NCBI GenBank assembly: GCA_020847435.1
Contig: JADLBX010000061.1
Location: 1-52,616 of the forward strand
Direction of reading: 5' to 3'
Length of the DNA stretch: 52,616 nt
Origin: Anaerolineales bacterium
GTDB lineage: Bacteria; Chloroflexota; Anaerolineae; Anaerolineales; Villigracilaceae
Shown: positions 11,449 through 19,707 of the stretch, one piece after another
How the letters are laid out: the number at the start of each line of letters is the position of its first letter
Numbering within the stretch: position 1 is the stretch's first letter
The notes under the pieces: generated by a model
Seen by the model: only the letters and a program-made list of their open reading frames with translations
Told to the model about the DNA's origin: nothing
Databases searched by the model: none
Made by a program: the position numbers and the translations under genes

Positions 11449-11528
11449 TTATAACGGGCGGGTCTGGGATTTGTCAATCAAAAAGGATACCCGCATCTTT
11501 CCCGATTTCAGCCTGCCCGCTCCCCCTC

Positions 11529-11880
11529 CGTACGGCAAAGTTCACTTTGCGAAGCAGCAGAACGAGGCAATCGCGAGATAAATCTTGCGGCACTGCGCCC
11601 GTACCGCAAAGTTCACTTTGCCAGCGGCAGAATGAGACAATCGCAAGATAAATCTTGCGGCACTGCGCCCGTACCGCAAAGTTCACTTTGCGAGCGACAG
11701 AACGAGCCAATCGCAAGATAAATCTTGCGGTACTGTGCCCGTACCGCAAAGTTCACTTTGCGAAGCAGCAGAACGAGCCAATCGCAAGATAAATCTTGCG
11801 GCACTGTGCCCGTACCGCAAAGTTCACTTTGCGAGCGACAGAAAGAGGTAATCGCAAGATAAATCTTGCGGTACTGGGCG
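11529..11880. repeat. Five tandem 70-71 bp units, each with two palindromes
   Basis: Units start at 11529, 11600, 11670, 11740 and 11811. Each holds GCAAAGTTCACTTTGC (7+2+7 palindrome) and, in four of five, gcaagataaatcttgc (also 7+2+7); the first unit has a one-base variant. Units differ at scattered sites and in the aagcag/agcgac middle segment. The array fills the gap between nuoN and the V-ATPase leader. Short open frames crossing it are repeat artefacts. A single copy of the first palindrome lies far away at 41241-41256. Confidence 0.95.
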
Positions 11881-11890
11881 AGGTAAATCG

Positions 11891-13345
11891 CTAAAACAAA
11901 TTCAGCGCCCCGGCATCAGCCCAGTTAAACCACGGAGCGAAAATCGTCCCGATCAGAATCACACCGATAGTGAGCGCCACAAGCGCAAGCGCGTACGGAC
12001 GCGACAACGGGATGGGATGACTCGCCTCGTCCTCACCCGGCATCCGGCGGAGGTAAACGAACTTCAGCGCGTTCAAATAATAATATGCGCCAACAACCGA
12101 AGTGAGTACGCCGATGATGACCAGCCAGGTATAGCCTGCCTGTATGCCCGCCGCAAAGACGACAACCTTCGCGACGAATCCGCCGAAGGGAGGCATACCC
12201 GTCAGCGAGAGGAACGCGGACAGCATCATCAATCCGAGCAACGGCGAACGGCGACTCAGCCCGGCGTAATCTTCAAGATTCTCCAAGCCGGTCGCCTGGC
12301 TGAATGCCATTGCCACGCCGAAGGCAAGCAGGTTGGTGAGGATGTATGCCGCAAGATAAAAGATGACGCTCGCCGCGCCCAATTGCGTGAATGCGACCAC
12401 TCCGATCAACGTGTATCCGGTGTGGGCAATGGACGAATACGCGAGTAAGCGTTTGATATTTGTTTGAGGCAACGCCAGCAAGTTACCGACGACCATCGAG
12501 AGCGCGGCGATGATAGCGAGCGTTAACGTCCACGGGGCGGAAAGGCTGGGGTTGGGAAAGGCAACTAAAAATAGTCGGAGAAGAACCGCATAGCCCGCGG
12601 CTTTCGAGGCAGTGGATAAGAATCCAGCCACCGGAGTCGGCGCGCCTTCATACACATCCGGCGCCCAAAAGTGGAAGGGGACGAACGCGGCTTTAAATCC
12701 CAAGCCGACGAGGATCAACGCCAAAATGCCGAATGCCGCCAGCGGCGTGATCGCCCCCACCCGGAACATCTCAGCAAGTTGATAGAGGTTGGTTGTGCCC
12801 GAAAAGCCGAAGACGAGACTGAACCCGTAAAGCATGACCGTGGTGGCGAGAATGCCGAAGAGCAAATATTTGAATCCCGCCTCGGTGGAGCGATCGTCGC
12901 CAAGCATGAATCCCGCCAACACGTAGAGGGGAATCGAAGCGGTCTCAATTGAGAGGAAGAGCATGATAAGGTCTGAAGAGACAGCCATCAAATTCATCCC
13001 AATCAACGAAGCGAGGAGGAGAAGATAGGCTTCGCCGCGCGCGCCGAGGCGTTGATGATCCATCATCAAGAGGGCGGTCATCGCTCCAGCAAACATGAAG
13101 AGCATCTTGAAGAAGAAGCCGAACCAGTCGAAGCGAATCATGCCGCCTAGGGCGGATGTCGGCTCGCCAGGTTGAGCAAAAGCCAGACTAATGAAGATAG
13201 AAGCGATAAGTCCGCCTGCGGTGAGCCAGCCGACGTTGCGTCTTTTTTCTTCTTTCCAAAACGGTTCAACGATGAGGATGACCATCCCCAAGAGGAGGAG
13301 CAAGATTTCAGGGAGGATGGAGGCGAACATGGTCGAGGAAAACAT
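11891..13345 (-). CDS. nuoN: NADH-quinone oxidoreductase subunit N
   Basis: Antiporter-like membrane subunit of complex I, 484 residues with about 14 membrane helices. The key charged residues are present: Glu in 'LSIETASIPLYVL', Lys in 'LGFKAAFVPFHFWAPD', Lys in 'STASKAAGY', and Lys in 'PPFGGFVAKVVVF'. It starts one base after the stop of the second nuoM and is the last gene of the complex I operon. Confidence 0.96.
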   Translation of the reverse strand: MFSSTMFASILPEILLLLLGMVILIVEPFWKEEKRRNVGWLTAGGLIASIFISLAFAQPGEPTSALGGMIRFDWFGFFFKMLFMFAGAMTALLMMDHQRLGARGEAYLLLLASLIGMNLMAVSSDLIMLFLSIETASIPLYVLAGFMLGDDRSTEAGFKYLLFGILATTVMLYGFSLVFGFSGTTNLYQLAEMFRVGAITPLAAFGILALILVGLGFKAAFVPFHFWAPDVYEGAPTPVAGFLSTASKAAGYAVLLRLFLVAFPNPSLSAPWTLTLAIIAALSMVVGNLLALPQTNIKRLLAYSSIAHTGYTLIGVVAFTQLGAASVIFYLAAYILTNLLAFGVAMAFSQATGLENLEDYAGLSRRSPLLGLMMLSAFLSLTGMPPFGGFVAKVVVFAAGIQAGYTWLVIIGVLTSVVGAYYYLNALKFVYLRRMPGEDEASHPIPLSRPYALALVALTIGVILIGTIFAPWFNWADAGALNLF

Positions 13346-14863
13346 TTATGAACCTCCCAGCAAGCGCAGGACGTAATCCACGCCGGTTTGCACCATCGGC
13401 GCCATAAACTTCGGAAAAAGACCGATCACGATCATGAACAGGCAAAGGGTTGTGAGCGCGACTTTATCCAAAAATGTAATGTCGGTGATGTGACCTTGAA
13501 ATTTTTCGGGCAGATCGCCGAAGAAGACCTGCCGAATATTCCGCATGATGTACGCGGCTGTGATGACAATGGAGATACTGCACACGACCGCGACCAGCCA
13601 ATGTTCCCGCCAAACGCCCATGAAGATCGGAAACTCGGCAACGAAGCCAGAGAATAACGGCATGCCCATCGAAACGAGTCCGCCGATGATGAAACCCACC
13701 GCGGCAAACGGCATGACCTTGCTCATGCCACCGAGTTCGGGGATTTGCCGCGTGTGCGCCCGATCGTAGATCATGCCGACGACGGCGAAGAAGAGCGCGG
13801 TCATCGCCCCGTGCGAAAACATTTGCAAGCCCGAGCCAAGCAACCCGTCGCGGTTGAGCGTGGCGAATCCGAGCATCACCAATCCCATGTGCGAAACGGA
13901 CGAAAAGCCGACCATGTATTTGAAGTCCATTTGGACGAAGGCAATGTAAGCGCCATAGACGACCGCGATCGCGGCAAACGCCATGATGAGCCACTGCCAG
14001 TATTTCGCGCCTTCAGGCAGGAGCATGATGCCGACGCGCAAAGCCGCGAACGCGCCGAGTTTCATCAACACGCCAGCATGGAACATCGAAACGGCGGTCG
14101 GTGCGGCGACGTGTCCGTCTGGCGACCAGTTGTGCAGGGGCCAGATGCCGCCCAGCACGGCAAAGCCGAGGAAGACGGGAAGAAACCAGATTATTTGGAA
14201 CGATTGCGAGAAGCCAGCGCTTTCCATTTTGAGCATGTCGAAGGTGAGCGCGCCTGTGTTTTGATATTGCACGATGTACATCGCCAGCGCGCCGACCAAT
14301 GCGATAACCGAGCCAATGAGCAGGTAGAGAGTCAATTTCATCGCGGCGTATTCGCGCGTCACACTCCAGCCCCAGATGACGATGAGCAGGTACATTGGGA
14401 AGACAGCGATTTCATAGAAGAAGATGAGCATGAACAGGTCAAGCGAAACGAACACGCCGAAGACACCCCAAGCGAGGATGAAGAGGAAGGCAAAGAACTC
14501 GCGCGGACGGTCTTGAATCCCTGCCATCACGTGCGGATTGTCGTCGCCCCATGAAATGAGAACGCCTGTGAACATGACCACGCCCGTGAGCAGGACAAGC
14601 GGCGCGCTGATGCCGTCCACGCCGAAGTGGAGGCTGACGCCTAACGCGGGGAGCCAATCGTATTTTTCGATGAACTGATAGCCAGCGGCGGTTTGGTTGT
14701 AGTTGAAGTAAACCCATGCAGAAAGAATCAACGCGAACGATGCCGAGGCAAGCGCGACGGCGCGCACTTCGTTCTTGCGGTTCGCAGGCATGGCGAGCAT
14801 GATCAACGCCGCGACGATGGGAGTGAAGGTGATTATGCTTAGAACGGGAAAGTCCATTATCAC
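13346..14863 (-). CDS. nuoM: NuoM-type complex I subunit, second copy (TM7 lysine absent)
   Basis: A 505-residue membrane protein of the NuoM/NuoN/NuoL antiporter family, closest in layout to NuoM. Conserved features kept are Glu151 ('FFYEIAVFPMYLL'), Lys268 ('HAGVLMKLGAF'), the His residues of 'SVSHMGLVMLG', and the TM12 Glu ('GFVAEFPIF'). At the TM7 site where NuoM proteins read 'IKVP' before the WP-H motif, this copy reads 'VLGG' (Leu237), so the central proton-path lysine is missing. It lies between nuoM and nuoN. It could be an extra, altered pumping unit or a structural spacer. Confidence 0.9.
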   Translation of the reverse strand: MIMDFPVLSIITFTPIVAALIMLAMPANRKNEVRAVALASASFALILSAWVYFNYNQTAAGYQFIEKYDWLPALGVSLHFGVDGISAPLVLLTGVVMFTGVLISWGDDNPHVMAGIQDRPREFFAFLFILAWGVFGVFVSLDLFMLIFFYEIAVFPMYLLIVIWGWSVTREYAAMKLTLYLLIGSVIALVGALAMYIVQYQNTGALTFDMLKMESAGFSQSFQIIWFLPVFLGFAVLGGIWPLHNWSPDGHVAAPTAVSMFHAGVLMKLGAFAALRVGIMLLPEGAKYWQWLIMAFAAIAVVYGAYIAFVQMDFKYMVGFSSVSHMGLVMLGFATLNRDGLLGSGLQMFSHGAMTALFFAVVGMIYDRAHTRQIPELGGMSKVMPFAAVGFIIGGLVSMGMPLFSGFVAEFPIFMGVWREHWLVAVVCSISIVITAAYIMRNIRQVFFGDLPEKFQGHITDITFLDKVALTTLCLFMIVIGLFPKFMAPMVQTGVDYVLRLLGGS

Positions 14864-14888
14864 TTATCCTTGGCTTACGCAGAAATTC

Positions 14889-14966
14889 TTGAACCGCCAA
14901 GCACGCGAAGAACGCCAAGAAAATCTTTTAAAATCTTCGCGCCCTTTGCGGGCTTCGCGGTAAATC
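14889..14966. repeat. Imperfect palindromic repeat between the two nuoM genes
   Basis: A left arm with accgccaagcacgcgaag and a right arm with cttcgcg...cttcgcggt form an imperfect fold-back. It belongs to the same family as 118-172 and 20906-20975. Confidence 0.6.
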
Positions 14967-14968
14967 TC

Positions 14969-16495
14969 TTAATACAGCATCATCATTGCTTTATTGATCA
15001 CATCCAAAATCCAGGCGGGGTAGACGCCGATCCACAAGATCAAAACCATGAGCGGCGTCATCACGAGGATCTCACGCGCGTTGATCTCGGTCAGTTTGTG
15101 TTCGCCATGCGCCCAGTGTTCGTTCATGGGTCCGTGCAACACGTTTTTGAGCGCTTTCAAAACGTACGCGCCAGTGAAAAGCAAGCCAAGCATGGAAATC
15201 GCTGTGTACACCGTGAAGATGGGCCACACGCCGCGCACGACCAAAAATTCAGAAATGAATCCGTTGAGCCCAGGCAAGCCTAGCGACGCAAAACTCGTAA
15301 AGATCAGGATACCGCCATAAACGGGAACAAGCGGAAACAAACCGCCATACTCTTCGAGGTTGCGCGTGTGCGTCCGTTCGTAAATGACGCCGACGAGGAA
15401 GAACATGCCCGCCGCAGACAGCCCGTGGTTGAACATCTGCAAGACCGCGCCGTCCAACGCGATGGTTGCATCGTTCGTTCCCGACGCCAAGCCTGCCGCG
15501 GCAATTCCGAGGACGACAAACCCCATGTGATTCACAGACGAGTACGCGACAAGTCGTTTGAAGTCTGTTTGAGCAAAGGATGCAAACGCGCCGAAGACGA
15601 TTGCCGCCGTCGCGAGGAATGCCAACGCGCCTGCGAAAATCTTCGCTTCAAACGGATAGAGCGGAAGAATCAGCCGCAGGAATCCGTACGCGCCGAGTTT
15701 GAGTAGCACGCCCGCCAGAATCATCGAGCCTGCGGTCGGCGCTTCGGTGTGCGCGTCGGGGAGCCACGTGTGGAAGGGCCACACGGGGACTTTGATGGCG
15801 AAAGCGATGACAAACGCCCAAAAAGCGATGGCCTTCACTTGTGAAACGGACATTCCAAGCAAGGTCGAATCAGGATCAAGGGAGGTCCAGCGCTGAGTTA
15901 GGGCGAGCAGGTCGAACGTCCCGAAAAGAACGCCGAGGAGTTGAATGGCGAGGAGGAGTCCGAGCGATCCGCCCATGGTGTAAATCAAAAATTTCATCGA
16001 GGCGTAGTTGCGGTTGGCGCTCCCCCACTGGTTGATGAGGAAGTACATCGGGACGAGACCGACCTCCCAGAAGACGAAGAAGACGAGCAAGTCCAGCGAC
16101 ATGAAGACGCCCAACATGCCCGTCTCTAAAAAGAGGAAGAGCATCATGTAGGCTTTGACTTTTTCGGCGACGCTGAACGAGGCGAGGATGGCGAGCGGCG
16201 TGAGGAGCGTGGTGAGCAATACCATCGTGAGCGAGAGTCCGTCCACGCCGAGGTGAACGGAGGAGTTGATGGCTTCGTACCAGTCGTAGCGTTCTTGAAA
16301 TTGAAAGCCAGGCGCGAACGCTTTGAATTGGAACCAAACCGAAAGCGACAACAAAAGCGGAATTAGGCTGGCGCCGAAAGCGAACCAGCGCAAGAGTTTT
16401 GTTTCATCTTTGGGCAGGAAGAGCATGACCACAGCCACGAGGGATGGAACGAAGAGGATGAGCGAGAGGAAATGGGCGGAGATGAAGTTCATCAA
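14969..16495 (-). CDS. nuoM: NADH-quinone oxidoreductase subunit M (canonical copy)
   Basis: Antiporter-like proton-pumping subunit of complex I, 508 residues and about 14 membrane helices. All expected charged sites are present: Glu144 ('FWEVGLVPMYFL'), Lys235 ('FAIKVPVWPFHTWLPDAH'), Lys266 ('GVLLKLGAYGF'), and the TM12 Glu ('GLNGFISEFLVV'). It follows nuoL and is separated from the second nuoM by a repeat. Confidence 0.96.
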   Translation of the reverse strand: MMNFISAHFLSLILFVPSLVAVVMLFLPKDETKLLRWFAFGASLIPLLLSLSVWFQFKAFAPGFQFQERYDWYEAINSSVHLGVDGLSLTMVLLTTLLTPLAILASFSVAEKVKAYMMLFLFLETGMLGVFMSLDLLVFFVFWEVGLVPMYFLINQWGSANRNYASMKFLIYTMGGSLGLLLAIQLLGVLFGTFDLLALTQRWTSLDPDSTLLGMSVSQVKAIAFWAFVIAFAIKVPVWPFHTWLPDAHTEAPTAGSMILAGVLLKLGAYGFLRLILPLYPFEAKIFAGALAFLATAAIVFGAFASFAQTDFKRLVAYSSVNHMGFVVLGIAAAGLASGTNDATIALDGAVLQMFNHGLSAAGMFFLVGVIYERTHTRNLEEYGGLFPLVPVYGGILIFTSFASLGLPGLNGFISEFLVVRGVWPIFTVYTAISMLGLLFTGAYVLKALKNVLHGPMNEHWAHGEHKLTEINAREILVMTPLMVLILWIGVYPAWILDVINKAMMMLY

Positions 16496-16522
16496 GAAAA
16501 TCCTTGGTTCTCGAACATGTCG

Positions 16523-16544
16523 GTCGGCGTTAGAGAACGCCGAC
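16523..16544. repeat. Palindrome gtcggcgtt-agag-aacgccgac at the nuoL stop codon
   Basis: A perfect nine-base stem with a four-base loop. It touches the nuoL stop codon (16544-16546) and lies 28 bp before nuoM. No T-run follows, so it is probably a repeat or a message-stabilising hairpin inside the operon and not a terminator. Confidence 0.75.
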
Positions 16545-18679
16545 TACACCTTGATTAAAAAATACAACGCCGCGCCGATGGCGAGGAAGAGAATCAGCGC
16601 GAGCATGAGATATTGTTGGATGCGCCCCGTTTGCGCGAGGCGCAGTTTTTCGCCAGAGAAATACGTGGCGTTTGCCGAGCCGTCGCCGAAGAATTTGTTG
16701 ATGACGGGCAGGTCGAAGTAGTTGCGGATGCCGTCGCCGATTCCCTGCGTGCCAGGACCGAAGAGGTGCAGGATGCCGTCAATGAAGCCTTTGTCCATGA
16801 TCTGGTAGACGACTTTATCGGCAAACCACGTGACGGGTTTGATGAAGACAACATCGTAAATTTCGTCGAAGTAATATTTGTTTTTGAGAAAGCCGAGTTG
16901 CAATTTATCTTCGGCGGGCGAGTTGACGTTGCGATACATCAAGTAGCCGAGACCAAGTCCGCCAAGGGCGACGACCAACGAGGTAAGCAACGGCACAACG
17001 TTGAACTCGAGCGCTTCGGGATGTTCAGCAAGAGTCCCGCCGACGAAATCATGCAACCAGTTCGGGACGAGTCCGCCGAGGAGGGGAAAATGCTCGGGGA
17101 TGCCGATCCAGCCATACCCGATGGCAAGAACCGAGAGGACGACGAGCGGAGTCGTCATCGTCCAGGGAGTCTCGTGCGCGTGCGCGGCTTCCTTTGTGCG
17201 CGGTTCGCCAAGGAAAGTCAACGTGATCTGGCGCATCGTGTAGAACGCGGTGAGGAACGCGGCGACAGCGAGAGTCACGAACACGGGTAAGTTGTGCGCG
17301 AACGCGTCGGCGAGGATTTCATCTTTCGACCAGAAACCTGCCGTGACGATGGGAAAACCTGAAAGCGCGAAGCCGCCGATGAGGAACGTCCAGAACGTGA
17401 TCGGCATTTTGTTTTTCAAGCCGCCCATGTTGAACATGTCTTGCGGGTCAACATCGTGTTTGCCCGTGTGAAGCACGCCGTGTTCCATGCCGTGAATGAC
17501 CGAGCCTGAGCCGAGGAAGAGCAAGGCTTTGAAGAACGCGTGGGTGATGAGATGGAACACTGCCGCGACGTACGCGCCGATGCCGAGCGCCGCAATCATG
17601 AAACCGAGTTGCGAGATGGTCGAGTATGCGAGCACGCGTTTGATGTCGTTTTGCGCGAGGGCGATGGTGGCGGCGAACAACGCGGTGAACGCGCCGATGA
17701 ACGCGACAATGCTCATCGTGGTCGAGTCGAGGCTGAGGAGCGGGAACATGCGGATGGCGGTGTACACGCCGCCCGAGACCATCGTCGCGGCGTGAATCAT
17801 CGCGCTGACGGGAGTCGGTCCTTCCATTGCGTCGGGCAACCACACGTGGAGCGGAAATTGCGCCGATTTACCGATCGTGCCGATGAAGAGGAGCAAGCCG
17901 ATCAAACCTGCGGACGATAGACCATTGACCATGGACGGTATGCTCGCAAGCGTGCGCAGAGTTGTTTCAGTGAAAATTTCACGGAATGAAAGTGTGCCAG
18001 TGACGGAATACAAATAAGCGATGCCGAGAAGCATGAACACATCGCCGATGCGGGTGGTCATGAACGCCTTGACCGCCGCATCGCGGGCGGATTTTTTCCC
18101 ATACCAAAAACCGATCAGCAGATACGAACACAAGCCCATGATCTCCCAGCCGACGAACAACGTCAGCAGGTTGTCCGAAACCACGAGGGTGAACATGCCG
18201 AAAGCAAACAATCCAATGAAGGCGAAGAAGCGCGAGTAAAGCGGCTCCACAGACGGGACAACATGTTTGTGCCCGTGTTCGTCAACTGTCGCGCCGTGCG
18301 GGGGCAAACCTTTGTGGTCGTGATCGCCTGCGGGCTGACCGAAGTTGTGATAGCCAACCGAATAAATGAAAATCATCAACACGGTCCACGCGACGAAGAA
18401 CAACGTCACTGCGGTGAGCGGGTCAACGAGAACGCCAGCCCGAAACCACGTGTCCCCCGTCGGCAGCCAGTTGACCGAAGACTCAAACGGATTCTCGCCC
18501 AGACTCTCGACGCGCAGCGCGCGCACAAACACGATCATGCTTCCGAGCCAAGAAAGGAACGCCGCGCCGACGGCAATCGTGTGGCTGAGCGCCTTGTTCC
18601 GATTCGTGAACAGCACGATCAAAAAGAACGCTAACGCGGGAGGGAGGGGAATTAGCCAGATGAGGGTTTCGGTTGCCAT
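16544..18679 (-). CDS. nuoL: NADH-quinone oxidoreductase subunit L
   Basis: Distal proton-pumping subunit of complex I, 711 residues against about 610 in E. coli. The ATG at 18679 is preferred because GAGGAACC lies just upstream; the frame extends to 18718 but without that signal. Key residues are present: Glu in 'FVGWEIMGLCSYLL', Lys in 'IGTIGKSAQFPLHVWLPDA', and Lys-Asp-Glu in 'FWSKDEILADAF'. A His-rich loop near residues 115-140 ('DHDHKGLPPHGATVDEHGHK') and a long C-terminal part, which should include the lateral helix, add length. Confidence 0.95.
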   Translation of the reverse strand: MATETLIWLIPLPPALAFFLIVLFTNRNKALSHTIAVGAAFLSWLGSMIVFVRALRVESLGENPFESSVNWLPTGDTWFRAGVLVDPLTAVTLFFVAWTVLMIFIYSVGYHNFGQPAGDHDHKGLPPHGATVDEHGHKHVVPSVEPLYSRFFAFIGLFAFGMFTLVVSDNLLTLFVGWEIMGLCSYLLIGFWYGKKSARDAAVKAFMTTRIGDVFMLLGIAYLYSVTGTLSFREIFTETTLRTLASIPSMVNGLSSAGLIGLLLFIGTIGKSAQFPLHVWLPDAMEGPTPVSAMIHAATMVSGGVYTAIRMFPLLSLDSTTMSIVAFIGAFTALFAATIALAQNDIKRVLAYSTISQLGFMIAALGIGAYVAAVFHLITHAFFKALLFLGSGSVIHGMEHGVLHTGKHDVDPQDMFNMGGLKNKMPITFWTFLIGGFALSGFPIVTAGFWSKDEILADAFAHNLPVFVTLAVAAFLTAFYTMRQITLTFLGEPRTKEAAHAHETPWTMTTPLVVLSVLAIGYGWIGIPEHFPLLGGLVPNWLHDFVGGTLAEHPEALEFNVVPLLTSLVVALGGLGLGYLMYRNVNSPAEDKLQLGFLKNKYYFDEIYDVVFIKPVTWFADKVVYQIMDKGFIDGILHLFGPGTQGIGDGIRNYFDLPVINKFFGDGSANATYFSGEKLRLAQTGRIQQYLMLALILFLAIGAALYFLIKV

Positions 18680-18689
18680 GAAGGTTCCT

Positions 18690-18775
18690 CGATGCGGGAT
18701 ACAAGATACAAGGTACAAGATACGAGTTACGAGTTACAAGTTACGAGTTACGAAATACGCAGTACGCAATACGAA
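18690..18775. repeat. Short tandem repeat of gatacaag/gttacgag type
   Basis: About 86 bp made of 6-8 bp variants (gatacaa, gttacga, gttacaa, atacgca) between nuoK and nuoL. No coding or hairpin structure is evident. It separates nuoL from nuoK inside the operon. Confidence 0.75.
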
Positions 18776-19084
18776 TCAGAATTTCAACATATCAAGATCG
18801 TCCGCAATCACCGTGTTGCGTTTGCGGTAAATGGAAATCACCAACGCGAGACCGACGGACACTTCGGCGGCAGCAACGGCAAAAACGATGATGGCAAACA
18901 CTTGCCCCGCGATGTCGGTCACGTTGCCGTAACGCCAGAACGCGGCGAGGTTCACGTTGACCGAGTTCAACATCAACTCGACGCCGAGCAGAATCGCAAC
19001 CGCGTTGCGCCGCGTCAACACGCCGAACAAACCGACGCTGAACAACGCCGCCGAAAAAATCAAGTACCATGATAAAGGAACCAT
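18776..19084 (-). CDS. nuoK: NADH-quinone oxidoreductase subunit K
   Basis: A 102-residue, three-helix subunit of the complex I membrane arm. The two intramembrane glutamates of the E-channel/antiporter path are present, in 'LLGVELMLNSVN' and 'VAAAEVSVGLAL'. The length equals the family standard. It lies between nuoJ and nuoL as usual. Confidence 0.96.
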   Translation of the reverse strand: MVPLSWYLIFSAALFSVGLFGVLTRRNAVAILLGVELMLNSVNVNLAAFWRYGNVTDIAGQVFAIIVFAVAAAEVSVGLALVISIYRKRNTVIADDLDMLKF

Positions 19085-19106
19085 TACAACTCCTTAAGCA
19101 GACACC

Positions 19107-19157
19107 GTCCCGCAGGGTTCGATCCTTCGGCTCCGCCTCAGGACAAGCCTGCGGGAC
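19107..19157. repeat. Palindromic repeat gtcccgcagg ... cctgcgggac
   Basis: Ten-base perfect arms (19107-19116, 19148-19157) enclose 31 bases that include 'ccttcggctccgcctcagga'. It lies in the nuoJ-nuoK gap. It has no T-run and is likely another dispersed element. Confidence 0.7.
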
Positions 19158-19163
19158 GTTTCA

Positions 19164-19673
19164 TCACTTTTGATTGAACGCCACATACACCGCGCCGATT
19201 AACGCGGCGACGAGCAACACGGACGCCACTTCAAACGGCAGGACGTACGCGTCGGGCGAGACGAGCGCATTGCCCAGCGCCGACACCGCGTCAAAATCCG
19301 ACGGGACGGCTGACGCAGTCTTCGTGACGCCGCTCCAACCGTTGACGATCAGGAGCAGTCCGCCAAACGCGACCGCCGCGAGCAAGGCGCCGAACCGCCA
19401 ATTGGGATTCAACTGCGGACCGCGGTCGCGCATTTCCTTGCGTGTGAGCATCACCGCGAAGATGAACAGCATCGCGATGGCGCCGATGTAGACCACCACC
19501 TGCACGACCGCGAGAAAACTTGCGTTGAGCAAAGCGAAGATTACCGCCACGCCGAACAACGCGGCGATCAACCAAAACGCGGCATGGACGATGTTGCCCG
19601 TCGTCACCACGCGTAACGCGGCGAACAGCGTGAGCAAAGCAACTGCAAGGAAAATGACTTGGTCAACGGTCAT
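19164..19673 (-). CDS. nuoJ: NADH-quinone oxidoreductase subunit J
   Basis: A 169-residue membrane subunit of complex I with five predicted helices. It has the typical 'ALRVVTTGNIVHAAFWLI' start region and the conserved TM3 segment 'VVYIGAIAMLFIFAVML', which contains the pi-bulge Tyr/Gly region. It follows nuoH directly; nuoI, which commonly sits between H and J, is absent. Confidence 0.95.
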   Translation of the reverse strand: MTVDQVIFLAVALLTLFAALRVVTTGNIVHAAFWLIAALFGVAVIFALLNASFLAVVQVVVYIGAIAMLFIFAVMLTRKEMRDRGPQLNPNWRFGALLAAVAFGGLLLIVNGWSGVTKTASAVPSDFDAVSALGNALVSPDAYVLPFEVASVLLVAALIGAVYVAFNQK

Positions 19674-19691
19674 AAATTCTCCAAACGGAAT

Positions 19692-19707
19692 GCCGACTTA
19701 AGTCGGC
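19692..19707. repeat. Perfect 16-bp palindrome over the nuoH stop codon
   Basis: gccgacttaagtcggc reads the same on both strands, and the TAA in its centre is the stop codon of nuoH (19698-19700). The flanks match the 'gtcggcg' theme of the palindromes at 16523 and 2213. Confidence 0.8.

Noticed and set aside
11474..11804. Overlapping minus-strand open frames with repeated KVNFAVRAQ-type peptides
   Set aside because: They are translations of the tandem palindromic array; no ribosome site, and the peptide repeats follow the DNA period.
11529..11880. CRISPR array
   Set aside because: Units are almost entirely repeat with no unique spacers, and no cas genes are present.
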